64,000 nucleotides of DNA from Melissococcus plutonius ATCC 35311 (GCF_000270185.1 NC_015516.1:729001-793000); one strand, 5' to 3'; numbered from the stretch's first letter, positions 41,783 through 50,684 are shown. Program-made: numbers and translations. The notes: generated by a model from the letters alone, not told the origin.

Positions 41783-41820
41783 AAATTAAAGCAGTTAAAG
41801 AATTTTAACTGCTTTAATTT
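41783..41820. terminator. Bidirectional terminator between pepF and spxH
   Basis: 17-bp perfect stem (41783-41799, 41804-41820) with a 4-nt loop; AT-rich outer part gives U-tracts on both strands. Confidence 0.9.
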
Positions 41821-41825
41821 ATTTC

Positions 41826-42476
41826 TTAGTTAATTAGATGGAGATGTCTAGTTGCACATATTTTCTTTTTCTGACTATGTAAAAAAGGATAATGGAAGGA
41901 TGATAACGATGAGTCTTTTATTTCACATAGACGATTGATCTCTTCAATTGATGAGCAATCTTCTAGTAACACACCAAAGTCTCGTTCACAAGCATAATTA
42001 TAGATGACGATAGTAGGATGCTTGGCTATTTTCATTTCTTGAGCGATTTTTTGATCTGCTTGAAAAGATTCTTTCACAAATTCAGATTGTCGATCTGCTT
42101 TATACATATCCAAGTCAATACCTATTTCGGTTAAAAGCTGTTCAGATAACTTTGTTGAATAAGGAATATGTTTTTGTGTAACCATTTCTTGTAGATGAAG
42201 TAAAAAGTAACAACCTTTTTTCTTACCTTGCAATTGTGCTGCTTTATAATCTAATGAAGCTGAATAGATATCCTCAGATAATTTGTTATGTTTATCAATA
42301 TCATTAAGCGGTATTTTTAAGCGTTTCATCAAATCGTTGATCGTTTTTAAGTTTAATAAAGGAATAATGCGAAATTGTATTTTTGTATTGTTTTCTTCCA
42401 TTAAACATAAAATATTTTTTTCAACATCTAGGCAAATATCACCTAGGGGATTCACAAAAAGATAAATTTCAACCAT
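41826..42476 (-). CDS. spxH: ClpXP adaptor SpxH (YjbH), DsbA-like
   Basis: 216 residues. Thioredoxin/DsbA-like protein that presents Spx to ClpXP. N-terminal strand IYLFVNPLGDIC, then a helical insertion and PTIVIYNY (cis-Pro loop). The CxxC of B. subtilis YjbH is not kept: only one Cys (residue 15) remains in NPLGDIC. Spx binding does not depend on that motif in all species. Two Spx genes lie in the same window. GGAGG upstream. Confidence 0.85.
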   Translation of the reverse strand: MVEIYLFVNPLGDICLDVEKNILCLMEENNTKIQFRIIPLLNLKTINDLMKRLKIPLNDIDKHNKLSEDIYSASLDYKAAQLQGKKKGCYFLLHLQEMVTQKHIPYSTKLSEQLLTEIGIDLDMYKADRQSEFVKESFQADQKIAQEMKIAKHPTIVIYNYACERDFGVLLEDCSSIEEINRLCEIKDSSLSSFHYPFLHSQKKKICATRHLHLIN

Positions 42477-42578
42477 TAATATTCCTCCGGTTAGCTATTT
42501 TCCAGTCTAGAGCAATTTCTCTAGACCAACATCCCATATGATAACAAAAAAGAAAGAAAAAATGAAATAATTTGCATT

Positions 42579-43173
42579 TCAGTTATTTAAATTCTGAAAA
42601 TGGGAAGTAAGCATCATCCGCTCTATCTTATTTGGTGTCTTTTTTTTATGAATATTTAGCTCATTTAGAAAATCATTAAAGGCTTTTTCACCAGTTCTTT
42701 CATTTTCTACTTCAATTTCTATTTCATAATCATGATGATTGTTGTACCAATTCTCATCAAGAGCGAGCAACCCAGCAGCTATTTGTTTTTCGGCTCGTTT
42801 TGTTGTTAGGTATCCTAGGCAATGAAATTGTCTAGCATCTAGGTTTAGAGCTTGTAATTTATTATGAACTGCACCATAGGTAGGTAATTGGTCATTAGAC
42901 AATAACTTTTTTTGCTTTCTGGGTAGACAATTTGTCTGTCACCTCAAGGAGACCAGAAGTGGCAGGTAGTTTTAAAGTTAATTCTGCCTTATTGGCAAAA
43001 CATCTGATTCTCAATCCCATGTTCTGTTTTTTTAAATGAAAATCTTTTGTATCAAAATAATAGTTTGTTTGTATGAAAAATTGTTTTTCAGTTATATTAA
43101 AATGGGCAATTAATTGTTGAAATGTTTCTTTATTTATCAAGGTTTTAAATTCTATTTCTCTTGTTTCACTCAT
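42579..43173 (-). pseudogene. CYTH domain triphosphatase-like gene, frameshifted
   Basis: The 5' part (43173-42895) begins MSETREIEFKTLINKETF, the CYTH signature ExExK type, and contains GLRIRCFANKAELTLKLP. It runs off frame and stops at TAA 42897-42895. The 3' part (to 42579) continues with LLSNDQLPTYGAVHNKL and has IEIEVENERTGE. Removing one base from the A7 run (plus-strand T7 at 42907-42913) restores a 197-residue protein. The gene matches yjbK, which neighbours yjbM/relQ in Bacilli. The frameshift removes the C-terminal half of the tunnel fold. Confidence 0.85.
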
Positions 43174-43353
43174 AATAAATTTTCTACTTCCTTTCAATCA
43201 AGTTAGTTTTTGCATATATTCAAGAGGCTTGTCAATTAAATAAAATTCTATGTAAATAAATTTAAATAAATTGTTTAGCATTTTGTAGATATTTTATTTT
43301 CAATGTTTATGGTAAAATAATAAATGAGTAAAGTCTAGAAAATGGGGGATATG

Positions 43354-44027
43354 ATGGAAAAGGAATGGGAACTGTTTTTAATGCCATATGAGCAGGCTGT
43401 TAGCGAGATGAAAGTCAAACTTAGAGGAATTAGGAAACAGTTTCATGAGCAAACGATGCATACACCTATTGAGTTTGTCACTGGGCGAGTAAAACCTATT
43501 GATAGTATTTTGACTAAGGCAAGGTTAAGACATATTGCAATGGATCATTTAGAATAAGAAATGCAAGATATAGCTGGACTTCGTATTATGTGTCAGTTCG
43601 TTGATGATATTTATCAAATTGTAGAATTGATAAGAAAAAGAAATGATATGGAGATTATTCAAGAAAGAGATTATATTACAAACAAAAAAATAGTGGTTAT
43701 AGATCTTATCATTTGGTAATTGAATATCCAGTTCAATTAACTACCGGTGAGAAAAAAATATTAGCTGAAATTCAAATTCGAACACTTGCTATGAATTTTT
43801 GGGCAACCATTGAGCATTCATTGAATTATAAATACCAGGGACATTTTCCAGAAGAAATACAAGATAGATTACAAAGAGCAGCTGAGGCAGCTTATCAGTT
43901 GGACGAAGAAATGTCTTCAATTCGTGAGGAAATACAAGAGGCTCAACATTATTTTTCTCATGGCAGGAGGATAATCAAAAATGAATATTTTCCTTATTCA
44001 ATAACAGACAATCAACAAAATAAGTAA
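43354..44027 (+). pseudogene. relQ: Small alarmone synthetase RelQ, broken by a stop codon and a frameshift
   Basis: The N-terminal part (MEKEWELFLMPYEQAVSEMK, VTGRVKPIDSILTKA) ends at TAA 43555-43557. The same frame then goes on with EMQDIAGLRIMCQFVDDIY to ERDYITNKK, and leaves frame at the A7 run 43684-43690, where one base is missing. The next frame carries SGYRSYHLVIEYPVQ and RTLAMNFWATIEHSLNYK to 44027. All synthetase blocks are still recognisable, so the damage is recent. Translation would give only 67 residues. nadK follows directly. RelQ makes (p)ppGpp or pGpp in enterococci. Confidence 0.9.
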
Positions 44028-44047
44028 GTATAGGAGTCGAGAAGCTT

Positions 44048-44845
44048 ATGAAGGTTGCAATTGTTTATAATAATAATGATAAATCAAAGCAAATAACCAC
44101 AAAGTTAATTAAGTTGTTAAAAGAACATGCGATAGAAATTGATGAACAGCATCCTGAATTAATCATTTCTGTCGGTGGTGATGGAACATTACTTTCAGCT
44201 TTTCATCGGTTTAACCATCGATTAAATGAGGTGCGTTTTTTAGGCATTCATACGGGGCATCTTGGTTTTTATACAGATTGGCGCGATTATGAAATAGATG
44301 AATTGATAGAAAGCTTAAAAAGGCCTCAAGAAAAGAGTATTAGCTATCCTTTATTAGACGTAAGAATTGATTTTTATAACAAACGGCCTTCACAACATTT
44401 TTTAGCGTTAAATGAATCAACCATCAAACGGGGCAATCGAACAATGGTAGCAGATATTTTTATTAAGGATGAATTATTTGAACGGTTTAGAGGCGATGGT
44501 GTTTCTATATCTACTCCAACGGGATCAACCGCTTATAATAAAAGTGTTGGCGGTGCTGTTTTACATCCGAGTATTAATGCTTTTCAATTAGCAGAAATTG
44601 CCTCATTAAACAATCGTGTTTTTCGAACATTAGGTTCACCAGTTGTTATTGCTCATACGGAATGGTTAGAGATTAAACTTCAGGAAAGTCATGATTATTC
44701 AGTTACAGTAGATCAATTAGATATTTTCCAAAAGGAAGTTTCCTCTGTCCATTATAAGATATCAGAAGAAAGGATTCACTTTGCTTCCTATCGTCATATG
44801 CATTTTTGGCATCGAGTAAAGGACGCATTTATCAGTGAAGATTAA
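44048..44845 (+). CDS. nadK: NAD kinase
   Basis: 265 residues. Phosphorylates NAD to NADP. GGDGTLL motif at about residues 43-49, DGVSISTPTGSTAYNKSVGG and HPSI in the C-terminal domain. In Bacilli it follows relQ (yjbM) and precedes a pseudouridine synthase, as here. GGAGT site upstream. Intact despite decay of relQ just before it. Confidence 0.96.
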   Translation: MKVAIVYNNNDKSKQITTKLIKLLKEHAIEIDEQHPELIISVGGDGTLLSAFHRFNHRLNEVRFLGIHTGHLGFYTDWRDYEIDELIESLKRPQEKSISYPLLDVRIDFYNKRPSQHFLALNESTIKRGNRTMVADIFIKDELFERFRGDGVSISTPTGSTAYNKSVGGAVLHPSINAFQLAEIASLNNRVFRTLGSPVVIAHTEWLEIKLQESHDYSVTVDQLDIFQKEVSSVHYKISEERIHFASYRHMHFWHRVKDAFISED

Positions 44846-44854
44846 CGATTAGGC

Positions 44855-45751
44855 ATGGAATTTAGTTGGATTTATGATGAAAATGAACCTAAGCAGATTA
44901 AATATTTTCTAAGAGAATTAGGAATCTCCAAGCGTTTATTGGCAAAGATCAAATTTCAAGGCGGAAAAATTAAAGTTAACCATCAAATTCAAAATGTCCT
45001 TTTTTATTTAACAAAAAATGATCAATTGCAAGTAGTTATTCCTAATGAAGCTGAACATGAAACAATGTTGTTAGACACAACACCTATTGATATTATATTT
45101 GAAGATGAACACTATTTAGTTGTCAATAAACCAGTAAATATACCTTCTATTCCAGCTCAATACCATCCAAATGGAACAATGGCGAATCGGGTAAAAGCTT
45201 ATTATAAAGAGAAAAATTATGCTAACCAGGTCGTTCATATCGTTACTAGGTTAGATCGTGATACAACTGGACTAATGCTTTTTGCCAAACATGGCTTTGC
45301 TCATGCTTTATTAGATCAGGAATTAAGAAATAAACGAGTTGTCAAAATTTACCAAGCACTTGTTGGAGGTAATATTGCAAATTTAGATTCACATGGCCGG
45401 ATTGATCTACCTATTGGTAGAGATCATTCATCTTTGATGAAACGTCAGGTGATTTCAACTGGCCAACAAGCAATAACGGAATATTGGATAGAAGAAAAAT
45501 ATACCGATTTTGCAGCCGTTCGTATTCAATTACATACTGGAAGAACTCATCAGATACGTGTTCATTTTTCAGCTATTGGTTGTCCATTGATGGGAGATGA
45601 ATTATATGGAAGAGAAAAACAAAGGATAAAACGACAAGCACTTCACTGTAGTTGCTTGTATTTTAAGCACCCATTTACAAAGCAAGAAATTGAATTGAAA
45701 CTTCCTCTACCTTTAGATATGAAAAATATATCTAGTGTCACAAATAATTGA
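44855..45751 (+). CDS. RluD-family pseudouridine synthase
   Basis: 298 residues. Catalytic loop VTRLDRDTTGLMLFAKH with the nucleophile Asp, then LHTGRTHQIRVHFSAIGCPLMGDELYG. An S4-like N-terminal part (GISKRLLAKIKFQGGKIKVN) is present. Probably modifies 23S rRNA; the target is not certain. The ribosome site is weak (GATTAGG). Nine bases after nadK, so probably co-transcribed. Confidence 0.9.
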   Translation: MEFSWIYDENEPKQIKYFLRELGISKRLLAKIKFQGGKIKVNHQIQNVLFYLTKNDQLQVVIPNEAEHETMLLDTTPIDIIFEDEHYLVVNKPVNIPSIPAQYHPNGTMANRVKAYYKEKNYANQVVHIVTRLDRDTTGLMLFAKHGFAHALLDQELRNKRVVKIYQALVGGNIANLDSHGRIDLPIGRDHSSLMKRQVISTGQQAITEYWIEEKYTDFAAVRIQLHTGRTHQIRVHFSAIGCPLMGDELYGREKQRIKRQALHCSCLYFKHPFTKQEIELKLPLPLDMKNISSVTNN

Positions 45752-45762
45752 AATGAATTTAG

Positions 45763-45800
45763 AAGCAAGAAGAAAGAATAGTTTTTTCTTCGCTTTGCTT
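45763..45800 (+). terminator. Possible weak terminator after the pseudouridine synthase gene
   Basis: Imperfect hairpin AAGCAAGAAGAAA with TTTCTTCGCTTTGCTT; no good T-tail follows, so termination may be partial. Confidence 0.4.
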
Positions 45801-45921
45801 AGTGATTTGTTATAGTTTTGTTGGTAAGATATTTATGAAATTATCTTTATAAGATAAAACTATAAGTTTATTCAGCTTTTATAGAAAAATACAAAAATTA
45901 TTTATAGGATAGGTCAAAAAT

Positions 45922-46407
45922 ATGGAGATAAAGAATGCAGATCTTGAAACAGTTGAACAGTTGGCCAAATTAATTGGAAAACAAGTACAACCAGGAAACG
46001 TTATTTTTTTGGTCGGTGATTTAGGAGCTGGTAAGACTACAATGACAAAGGGAATTGCCAAGGGATTAGATATAAATCGTATGGTAAAAAGTCCAACTTA
46101 TACAATTATTCGTGAATATGAAGAAGGTCGAATCCCTCTTTATCATATGGATATTTATCGAATAGGAAAAAATACAGAAGATTTATACCTAGATGAGTAT
46201 TTTGAAGGAAATGGCGTATCCATTGTTGAATGGGGAAATTTATTAGGAGAAGACACAAAACCAGTTGACTATTTAATAATTTATTTAGAAAAGAAAGAAA
46301 GTAATCCTACTACTCGTCTTGTTAGGCTACAGGCAATTGGTAGATATTCTAAGCAATTACTTGAGCAAATTCAAGTGAAATGGAAAGAAGAACGATCTGA
46401 TGAGTGA
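45922..46407 (+). CDS. tsaE: tRNA threonylcarbamoyladenosine biosynthesis ATPase TsaE
   Basis: 161 residues. P-loop VGDLGAGKTT (31-40) and KSPTYTIIREYEEGR, YHMDIYRI and SIVEWGNLL motifs. Works with TsaB, TsaC and TsaD to make t6A37. Overlaps the following GNAT gene by 8 bases. That neighbour is not RimI by sequence, though tsaE and acetyltransferases often cluster. Confidence 0.94.
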   Translation: MEIKNADLETVEQLAKLIGKQVQPGNVIFLVGDLGAGKTTMTKGIAKGLDINRMVKSPTYTIIREYEEGRIPLYHMDIYRIGKNTEDLYLDEYFEGNGVSIVEWGNLLGEDTKPVDYLIIYLEKKESNPTTRLVRLQAIGRYSKQLLEQIQVKWKEERSDE

Positions 46408-46918
46408 AGAAATTACTATCCGAGAAGCAATACCAACCGATGCAGCACAAATGCTTACCGTAATAAAAAAAATAAATGCTGAAACTTCTTATTTAGTGAT
46501 GGATGAAAATATCCAACGTTTAACGAAAGAAGAAGTAGCAGATAATCTTGCTGCTCTTTACTCCTCTTCTAATAATATTACATTATTAGCTTTAAATAAT
46601 GAAAAAATTATTGGTTTAGCATCTGTAAAAGCTTCATCTGAGCAAGGAATGTCTCATATTGGTGAAATTGGAATCAGTCTTTTAAGTGACTATTGGGGAT
46701 TTGGGTTGAGTAGTATTTTATTAGAGGAAATTATACAATGGGCAAAAAATACCTATTTGATTCGAAGATTAGAGCTATCTGTTCAAAAGAGGAATCAACG
46801 TGCTTTCCATTTGTATAAAAAATTTGGGTTTAAAATTGAAGCTGAAATGCTAAGAGGTTTTCAAACGAAAGATGGAGAATTTTTGCCTGTTTATCTTATG
46901 AGTTTGTTAATCGATTAA
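46400..46918 (+). CDS. GNAT family N-acetyltransferase
   Basis: 172 residues. GNAT core: IGEIGISLLSDYWGFGLSSILLEEII in the acetyl-CoA region (the usual RGxGxG/A loop is reduced to YWGFGLSS) and LSVQKRNQRAFHLYKKFGFKIEAE. Sequence is closer to YhhY/RimJ-like general acetyltransferases than to RimI. Translationally coupled to tsaE. Confidence 0.83.
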   Translation: MSEEITIREAIPTDAAQMLTVIKKINAETSYLVMDENIQRLTKEEVADNLAALYSSSNNITLLALNNEKIIGLASVKASSEQGMSHIGEIGISLLSDYWGFGLSSILLEEIIQWAKNTYLIRRLELSVQKRNQRAFHLYKKFGFKIEAEMLRGFQTKDGEFLPVYLMSLLID

Positions 46919-46952
46919 TAGTCATTTTCTAAACAAATAGAAAATGACTATT
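46917..46952 (+). terminator. Terminator of the tsaE operon
   Basis: 14-bp perfect stem (46917-46930, 46939-46952) overlapping the gene's stop codon; tail ATATTATA is only moderately T-rich. Confidence 0.75.
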
Positions 46953-47075
46953 ATATTATACAAAAAAAACAACAAACTAACTTGTTATTAATACATCCAC
47001 CCATACATCGACCTATTGATAAAGTGATTTTAGTTTGAAATTTAGACATAAAAAATTAATGCTTAAGTGAATGAG

Positions 47076-47534
47076 TTACTTAACAATAAACTGGATGAAC
47101 TGTATAAGACAATAGGTAATTCCCGAAGCAATGATTGGACCAGCAGCAACACCTCGAAAGAAAACCACACCAATAATAGTACCAAAAACTAAAGCAACAG
47201 TTACCTGTGGATCAGAAGCAATTAATCCTACACCTTTTGATGACAAAACAGCTACTAAAACACCACAAAAAATAGCAATCCAACCTAGTGGTGATTTAAA
47301 TATAGTAAATAAATCTTTAATTCCAATTTGGCCAGTGGCAATCGGAATAAGAATACTGATAGTTATAATAATTACACCAAAATTTATTCCTTTTGTAGAT
47401 AAGATAGGAAATATTTTCTTTGATAAGGGAAAAAGTTTAATGATAAGTACAACTGCTGTTGCAATGATTAGACTATTGTTTTTAGCAATTATAGCAATCA
47501 TTAAAATTAATAATAGAAATAGCCAACTTTCAAT
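47076..47534 (-). CDS. DUF441 family membrane protein, apparent ATT start
   Basis: Four or five predicted membrane helices, with ATGQIGIKDL and GIVFF-like GVVFFRGVAAGPIIASG, as in the DUF441/YtwI family of unknown function. The homologous N-terminus (IESWLFLLLILM...) begins at an ATT codon, 47534-47532. AAAGGAG lies 9 bases upstream, and an in-frame TGA lies just before that. The first ATG in frame is 47501, which would lose 11 residues and most of helix 1. Either ATT is used, or the start codon was lost by mutation. Monocistronic. Confidence 0.75.
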   Translation of the reverse strand: MESWLFLLLILMIAIIAKNNSLIIATAVVLIIKLFPLSKKIFPILSTKGINFGVIIITISILIPIATGQIGIKDLFTIFKSPLGWIAIFCGVLVAVLSSKGVGLIASDPQVTVALVFGTIIGVVFFRGVAAGPIIASGITYCLIQFIQFIVK

Positions 47535-47698
47535 GATGAAAAGCTCCTTTCAATAATATTTTATGTACCAAGATTGATATGTTATTTAATAAATAATAAA
47601 ATGAATATTGTTTTATTTTGTCGTATAAAGAAAAAATTGTCAAATGTTTATTGTCTCTAAACTTTAAATAAATCGACCATTTTGTAAACAGCAGAAAG

Positions 47699-47753
47699 AA
47701 ACTATTTATAAAAACTGAACTTATATATTAATCTCAGTTTCAACAAATAGTTT
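47699..47753 (-). terminator. Possible terminator of the second spx gene
   Basis: Imperfect 20-bp stem (47699-47718, 47734-47753); on the minus strand a TTTCTTTC tract follows. Moderate support. Confidence 0.5.
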
Positions 47754-47775
47754 TATTTCTTTTTTATTTATTTTA

Positions 47776-48180
47776 TTAATTATTCATGCCTGTAAATAGT
47801 AAGATGTGTGAAAGTTCTTGTTTCCTGACTTCTTTTGGTAAAAAGACTCTAATTTCATCTTCATTAAATCCAATATTTAAACATAATTCATCGATTAATA
47901 ATGGTCGTCTAAGAAGTGAAGGTGTTTCTTTTAATAAAGTAATCAATTCATTTAAAGTTAGGGCATCAAAATCTATATCCAATTTTTGATAGGCAATTGA
48001 ACGTGTAGAAATAATATCGGTTGTTCCATTTTCTGTTAGTTCTAATATATGTTTTAATTCATCATCAGACAGAGGTTCACGAAAAATATTTTTTTCAACA
48101 AACTCAATATCATGATCCATTAACCATTTTTTGGCTTTTCTGCAAGATGTGCAACTGGGCGTGGTATAAAGTTTTATCAT
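47776..48180 (-). CDS. Spx-family transcriptional regulator (second copy)
   Basis: 134 residues, ArsC-like fold, redox CTSC at residues 10-13 and LLRRPLLID motif. It differs from the first copy across much of the helical region (KWLMDHDIEFVEKNIFREPLSDDEL), so these are old paralogues rather than a recent duplication. Many lactic acid bacteria have two or more Spx proteins with separate roles in thiol stress and growth. Start ATG with AAAGAGG upstream. Confidence 0.92.
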   Translation of the reverse strand: MIKLYTTPSCTSCRKAKKWLMDHDIEFVEKNIFREPLSDDELKHILELTENGTTDIISTRSIAYQKLDIDFDALTLNELITLLKETPSLLRRPLLIDELCLNIGFNEDEIRVFLPKEVRKQELSHILLFTGMNN

Positions 48181-48222
48181 AACAAATTAACCTCTTTCCA
48201 TTAATTTTATTAATTAATTGTA

Positions 48223-48251
48223 ATTGTAGAATTAATTAATAAAATATGCAA
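48223..48251 (-). promoter_or_regulatory. Promoter of the second spx gene
   Basis: On the minus strand TTGCAT (48251-48246), 17 bases, TACAAT (48228-48223), about 45 bases before the start. Confidence 0.65.
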
Positions 48252-48510
48252 TTCATAAGGTATACCAAAAAATAATTTTTTATAAAAAATCATTTTACTT
48301 ATTAATATTTATCAATTTTAGATAGATTAAACAAACAATATATTTTATAATTAAAACCTAACAATAATTATTTTAATATAAAATTATTATTGTTTTAATA
48401 AATAGGTGGCAAGCGAACAGTATAAATGAATAAGATAGGTTTAATAAATTATTTTAATAGTTACTAGATTAATTAAATTTCAAATTAAGAATAAATTAAA
48501 AAAATTTTTC
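48252..48510. other. Gene-free AT-rich gap between spx and tRNA-Arg
   Basis: Short A/T-rich runs only; no coding-like frame and no recognised structure. Confidence 0.5.
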
Positions 48511-48539
48511 TTGCAACAAGGATAAATTTCTGGTATTAT
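48511..48539 (+). promoter_or_regulatory. tRNA-Arg promoter
   Basis: TTGCAA (48511-48516), 17 bases, TATTAT (48534-48539) with TGG before it (extended -10). About 57 bases upstream of the tRNA. Confidence 0.7.
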
Positions 48540-48595
48540 TTACCTTGTTACTGAGAGAGCAAAATTAGCTATCGCTTATTGTTTTAAGTACTATT

Positions 48596-48669
48596 GTCAC
48601 AATAGCTCAGCTGGATAGAGCATCCGCCTTCTAAGCGGACGGTCGGGGGTTCGAATCCCTCTTGTGACG
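48596..48669 (+). tRNA. tRNA-Arg (anticodon UCU)
   Basis: Full cloverleaf: acceptor GTCACAA/TTGTGAC, D arm with GCTC-AGCTGGATA-GAGC, anticodon stem TCCGC/GCGGA with loop CTTCTAA (anticodon TCT), T arm with GGTTCGAATCC. Discriminator G. CCA is not encoded. Reads AGA/AGG; AGA is common in these AT-rich genes. Confidence 0.97.
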
Positions 48670-48682
48670 TAAAAAATTGTTG

Positions 48683-48737
48683 AATCATCTCTTACAAAGA
48701 CCAATTTTTATGTGTCTTTATAAGAGATGATTTTTCT
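48683..48737 (+). terminator. Terminator after tRNA-Arg
   Basis: 19-base arms (48683-48701, 48714-48732; one mismatch) and a T5 tail. Confidence 0.85.
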
Positions 48738-49543
48738 CTTGTTAAATAATTAATCTATTATTAACTAGTTAAACAAAAATGAAAACAAACCATATTTGTT
48801 TACAATTATAATGAAATAGCTGGTTAGCCATTGATTGACGGATTTAAGAATCTTAGCTAAATTTCTCAACAATTAAATTTATTTTAGTAGTATCGTTAAT
48901 AATAACTGAACTGACAATGCTACTTGAATGCTATTCAATAGATATTCTTATTTTATATAACAAAATAACTATCAATCTATCCATTATTACCAATCAATAA
49001 TAGACAAGCAATATTCTTAAAGATGCTAATTAATTGGTCTAATGATATGATTTATATTTTAAAATAGACATTTAATTCAATCATATAGTGTTTTTTAATA
49101 ATCCGCTATCTCTTGTATTTAAAAAGGATACCGTTAAATTCTGAACAATTATTGTTATCTACCCGAATATTTTATGCTAGCTTATATGAAAAAATATTTC
49201 AGTTATTAAATATTACACTTTTTTAATTGACCTAAAAATGAAGCTAAAAATCTTTAATGTTGTTATATGTTAATTAGCTAAAGAGGATAATTTTGAAAGG
49301 AAACATCTAGTAAATTCAATTTTTATTTCTTATTTTATTTAATGAATCAATCAATAAAAAACATAAAGGTAGAGATAAATTTAAAAAAACTAAAAAAATA
49401 AGGTGACTTATTTTAGTAAACCAATCTTTATTTTTATTATAAATGGATTTCTTGTTTAACTGTGCTTTTCATTTTCCATGAATAAAATAATTGATTTATC
49501 AAGTGGATTAATGAAAATCAAAAGTAAAATATGTAATTTTTTG
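48738..49543. other. 800-bp gene-free region before rplU
   Basis: AT-rich throughout, many stop codons in all frames, no recognised element. It ends at the rplU promoter. Confidence 0.5.
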
Positions 49544-49572
49544 TTGACTCGTTTTTTTGCATTTGGTATGAT
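49544..49572 (+). promoter_or_regulatory. rplU promoter
   Basis: TTGACT (49544-49549), 17 bases, TATGAT (49567-49572) with TGG-like context. Start near 49579. Confidence 0.8.
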
Positions 49573-49578
49573 GGTAGT

Positions 49579-49696
49579 GTTGTAATTGTGAGATGATTCT
49601 TTACAACTACAACCGCACAGAGTAAGTAATTAAGTGTAATAGGTCTATTACCGCTTAGGATGGCGAGTCTAAGTTTATGAAGGAGGTGCTCTAAGC
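49579..49696 (+). ncRNA. L21 leader of the rplU-prp-rpmA operon
   Basis: The 118-nt leader has the layout of the Firmicute L21 leader: a 5' hairpin (TTGTAATTGTGAG...CTTTACAACTACAA), then ACCGCACAGAGTAA, GTAATAGGTCTATTACCGCTTA, and GATGGCGAGTCTAAG just before the ribosome site. GTAATAGGTCTATTAC forms a perfect 7-bp hairpin. The family is thought to bind a ribosomal protein; this was not shown for this species. Confidence 0.7.
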
Positions 49697-50005
49697 ATGT
49701 ATGCAATTATTAAAACAGGTGGTAAACAATTAAAAGTTGAAGAAGGTCAAGCAATTTACGTTGAAAAATTAGACGTAGAAGCTGGCGAAAAAATTGTTTT
49801 TGATGAAGTAATCTTAGTAGGTGGCGATTCTACAAAGGTAGGCACACCAACTTTATCTGGTGTTACTGTTGAAGGAACTGTTGAAAAACACGGAAAACAA
49901 AAGAAAGTTGTAACTTTCCAATATAAACCTAAGAAACATTCACACCGCAAACAAGGTCATCGTCAACCATATACAAAAGTTATTATTGACAAAATTAATG
50001 CGTAG
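49697..50005 (+). CDS. rplU: 50S ribosomal protein L21
   Basis: 102 residues: [60 protein letters not shown]. Usual length and sequence. AAGGAGGTG site. First gene of rplU-prp-rpmA. Confidence 0.98.
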   Translation: MYAIIKTGGKQLKVEEGQAIYVEKLDVEAGEKIVFDEVILVGGDSTKVGTPTLSGVTVEGTVEKHGKQKKVVTFQYKPKKHSHRKQGHRQPYTKVIIDKINA

Positions 50006-50036
50006 TCTTTAATTCTTTTTGGAAGAAGGCTTATGA

Positions 50037-50384
50037 ATGATTAAAGGATTGTTTAAACGAAATAGTGCTGGTCAGATTGTTTCATTTAAATTAACTGGAC
50101 ATGCAGAAATGGATACATATGGCAAGGATATTGTTTGTGCAGCTGTATCTGCCTTAGCAATAAGTACAGTTAATGGCATTGATGCACTAGCAGGTTTTGA
50201 ACCAATTATTGAAACAAAGGATGAGCAAGATGGCTATCTTTATGTTGAAATGATTACAAAAATGACACAAGAACAAGCAAATATTGCTCAAATTCTTTTG
50301 GAAAATTTGCTTTTAGGCTTGCAATCCATTGAACAAGAATATACAGAATTTATTCAAATACAAACATTTAATAATAAAGAGTAG
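50037..50384 (+). CDS. prp: Ribosomal-processing cysteine protease Prp
   Basis: 115 residues. Cleaves the N-terminal extension of L27. Catalytic His22 (LTGHAE) and Cys34 (DIVCAAVSA) are present. It sits between rplU and rpmA, and the L27 made by the next gene has the matching cleavage site, so the system is complete. AGAAGG upstream at seven bases. Confidence 0.94.
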   Translation: MIKGLFKRNSAGQIVSFKLTGHAEMDTYGKDIVCAAVSALAISTVNGIDALAGFEPIIETKDEQDGYLYVEMITKMTQEQANIAQILLENLLLGLQSIEQEYTEFIQIQTFNNKE

Positions 50385-50396
50385 GAGGTGTAGCTG

Positions 50397-50684
50397 ATGT
50401 TGTTAACTATGAATTTACAACTATTTGCCCATAAAAAGGGAGGCGGTTCAACTTCAAATGGCCGTGACTCTGAATCAAAACGTTTAGGTGCAAAAAGTGC
50501 TGATGGACAAACCGTTTCAGGTGGTTCAATTTTATATCGTCAACGTGGAACTAAAATTTATCCTGGAGTAAATGTTGGTATTGGTGGCGATGATACTTTA
50601 TTTGCTAAAGTTGATGGTATCGTTCGTTTTGAAAGAAAAGGTAGAGATAAAAAACAAGTATCTGTCTATCCAGTAGCTCAATAA
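50397..50684 (+). CDS. rpmA: 50S ribosomal protein L27 (precursor)
   Basis: 95 residues. N-terminal extension [10 protein letters not shown] is followed by [15 protein letters not shown]; cleavage by Prp is expected after Phe10, exposing the tail that reaches the peptidyl-transferase centre. GGAGGTG six bases upstream supports start 50397. Confidence 0.97.
   Translation: MLLTMNLQLFAHKKGGGSTSNGRDSESKRLGAKSADGQTVSGGSILYRQRGTKIYPGVNVGIGGDDTLFAKVDGIVRFERKGRDKKQVSVYPVAQ

Noticed and set aside
47131-47556. 141-codon plus-strand open frame opposite the DUF441 gene
   Set aside because: It mirrors the membrane-protein gene on the other strand, has no ribosome site and its composition (rich in Pro, Thr, Lys) is what antisense of hydrophobic codons gives.
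48738-49543. Possible second tRNA or small RNA in the long spacer before rplU
   Set aside because: No cloverleaf, no terminator and no promoter pair other than that of rplU were found.
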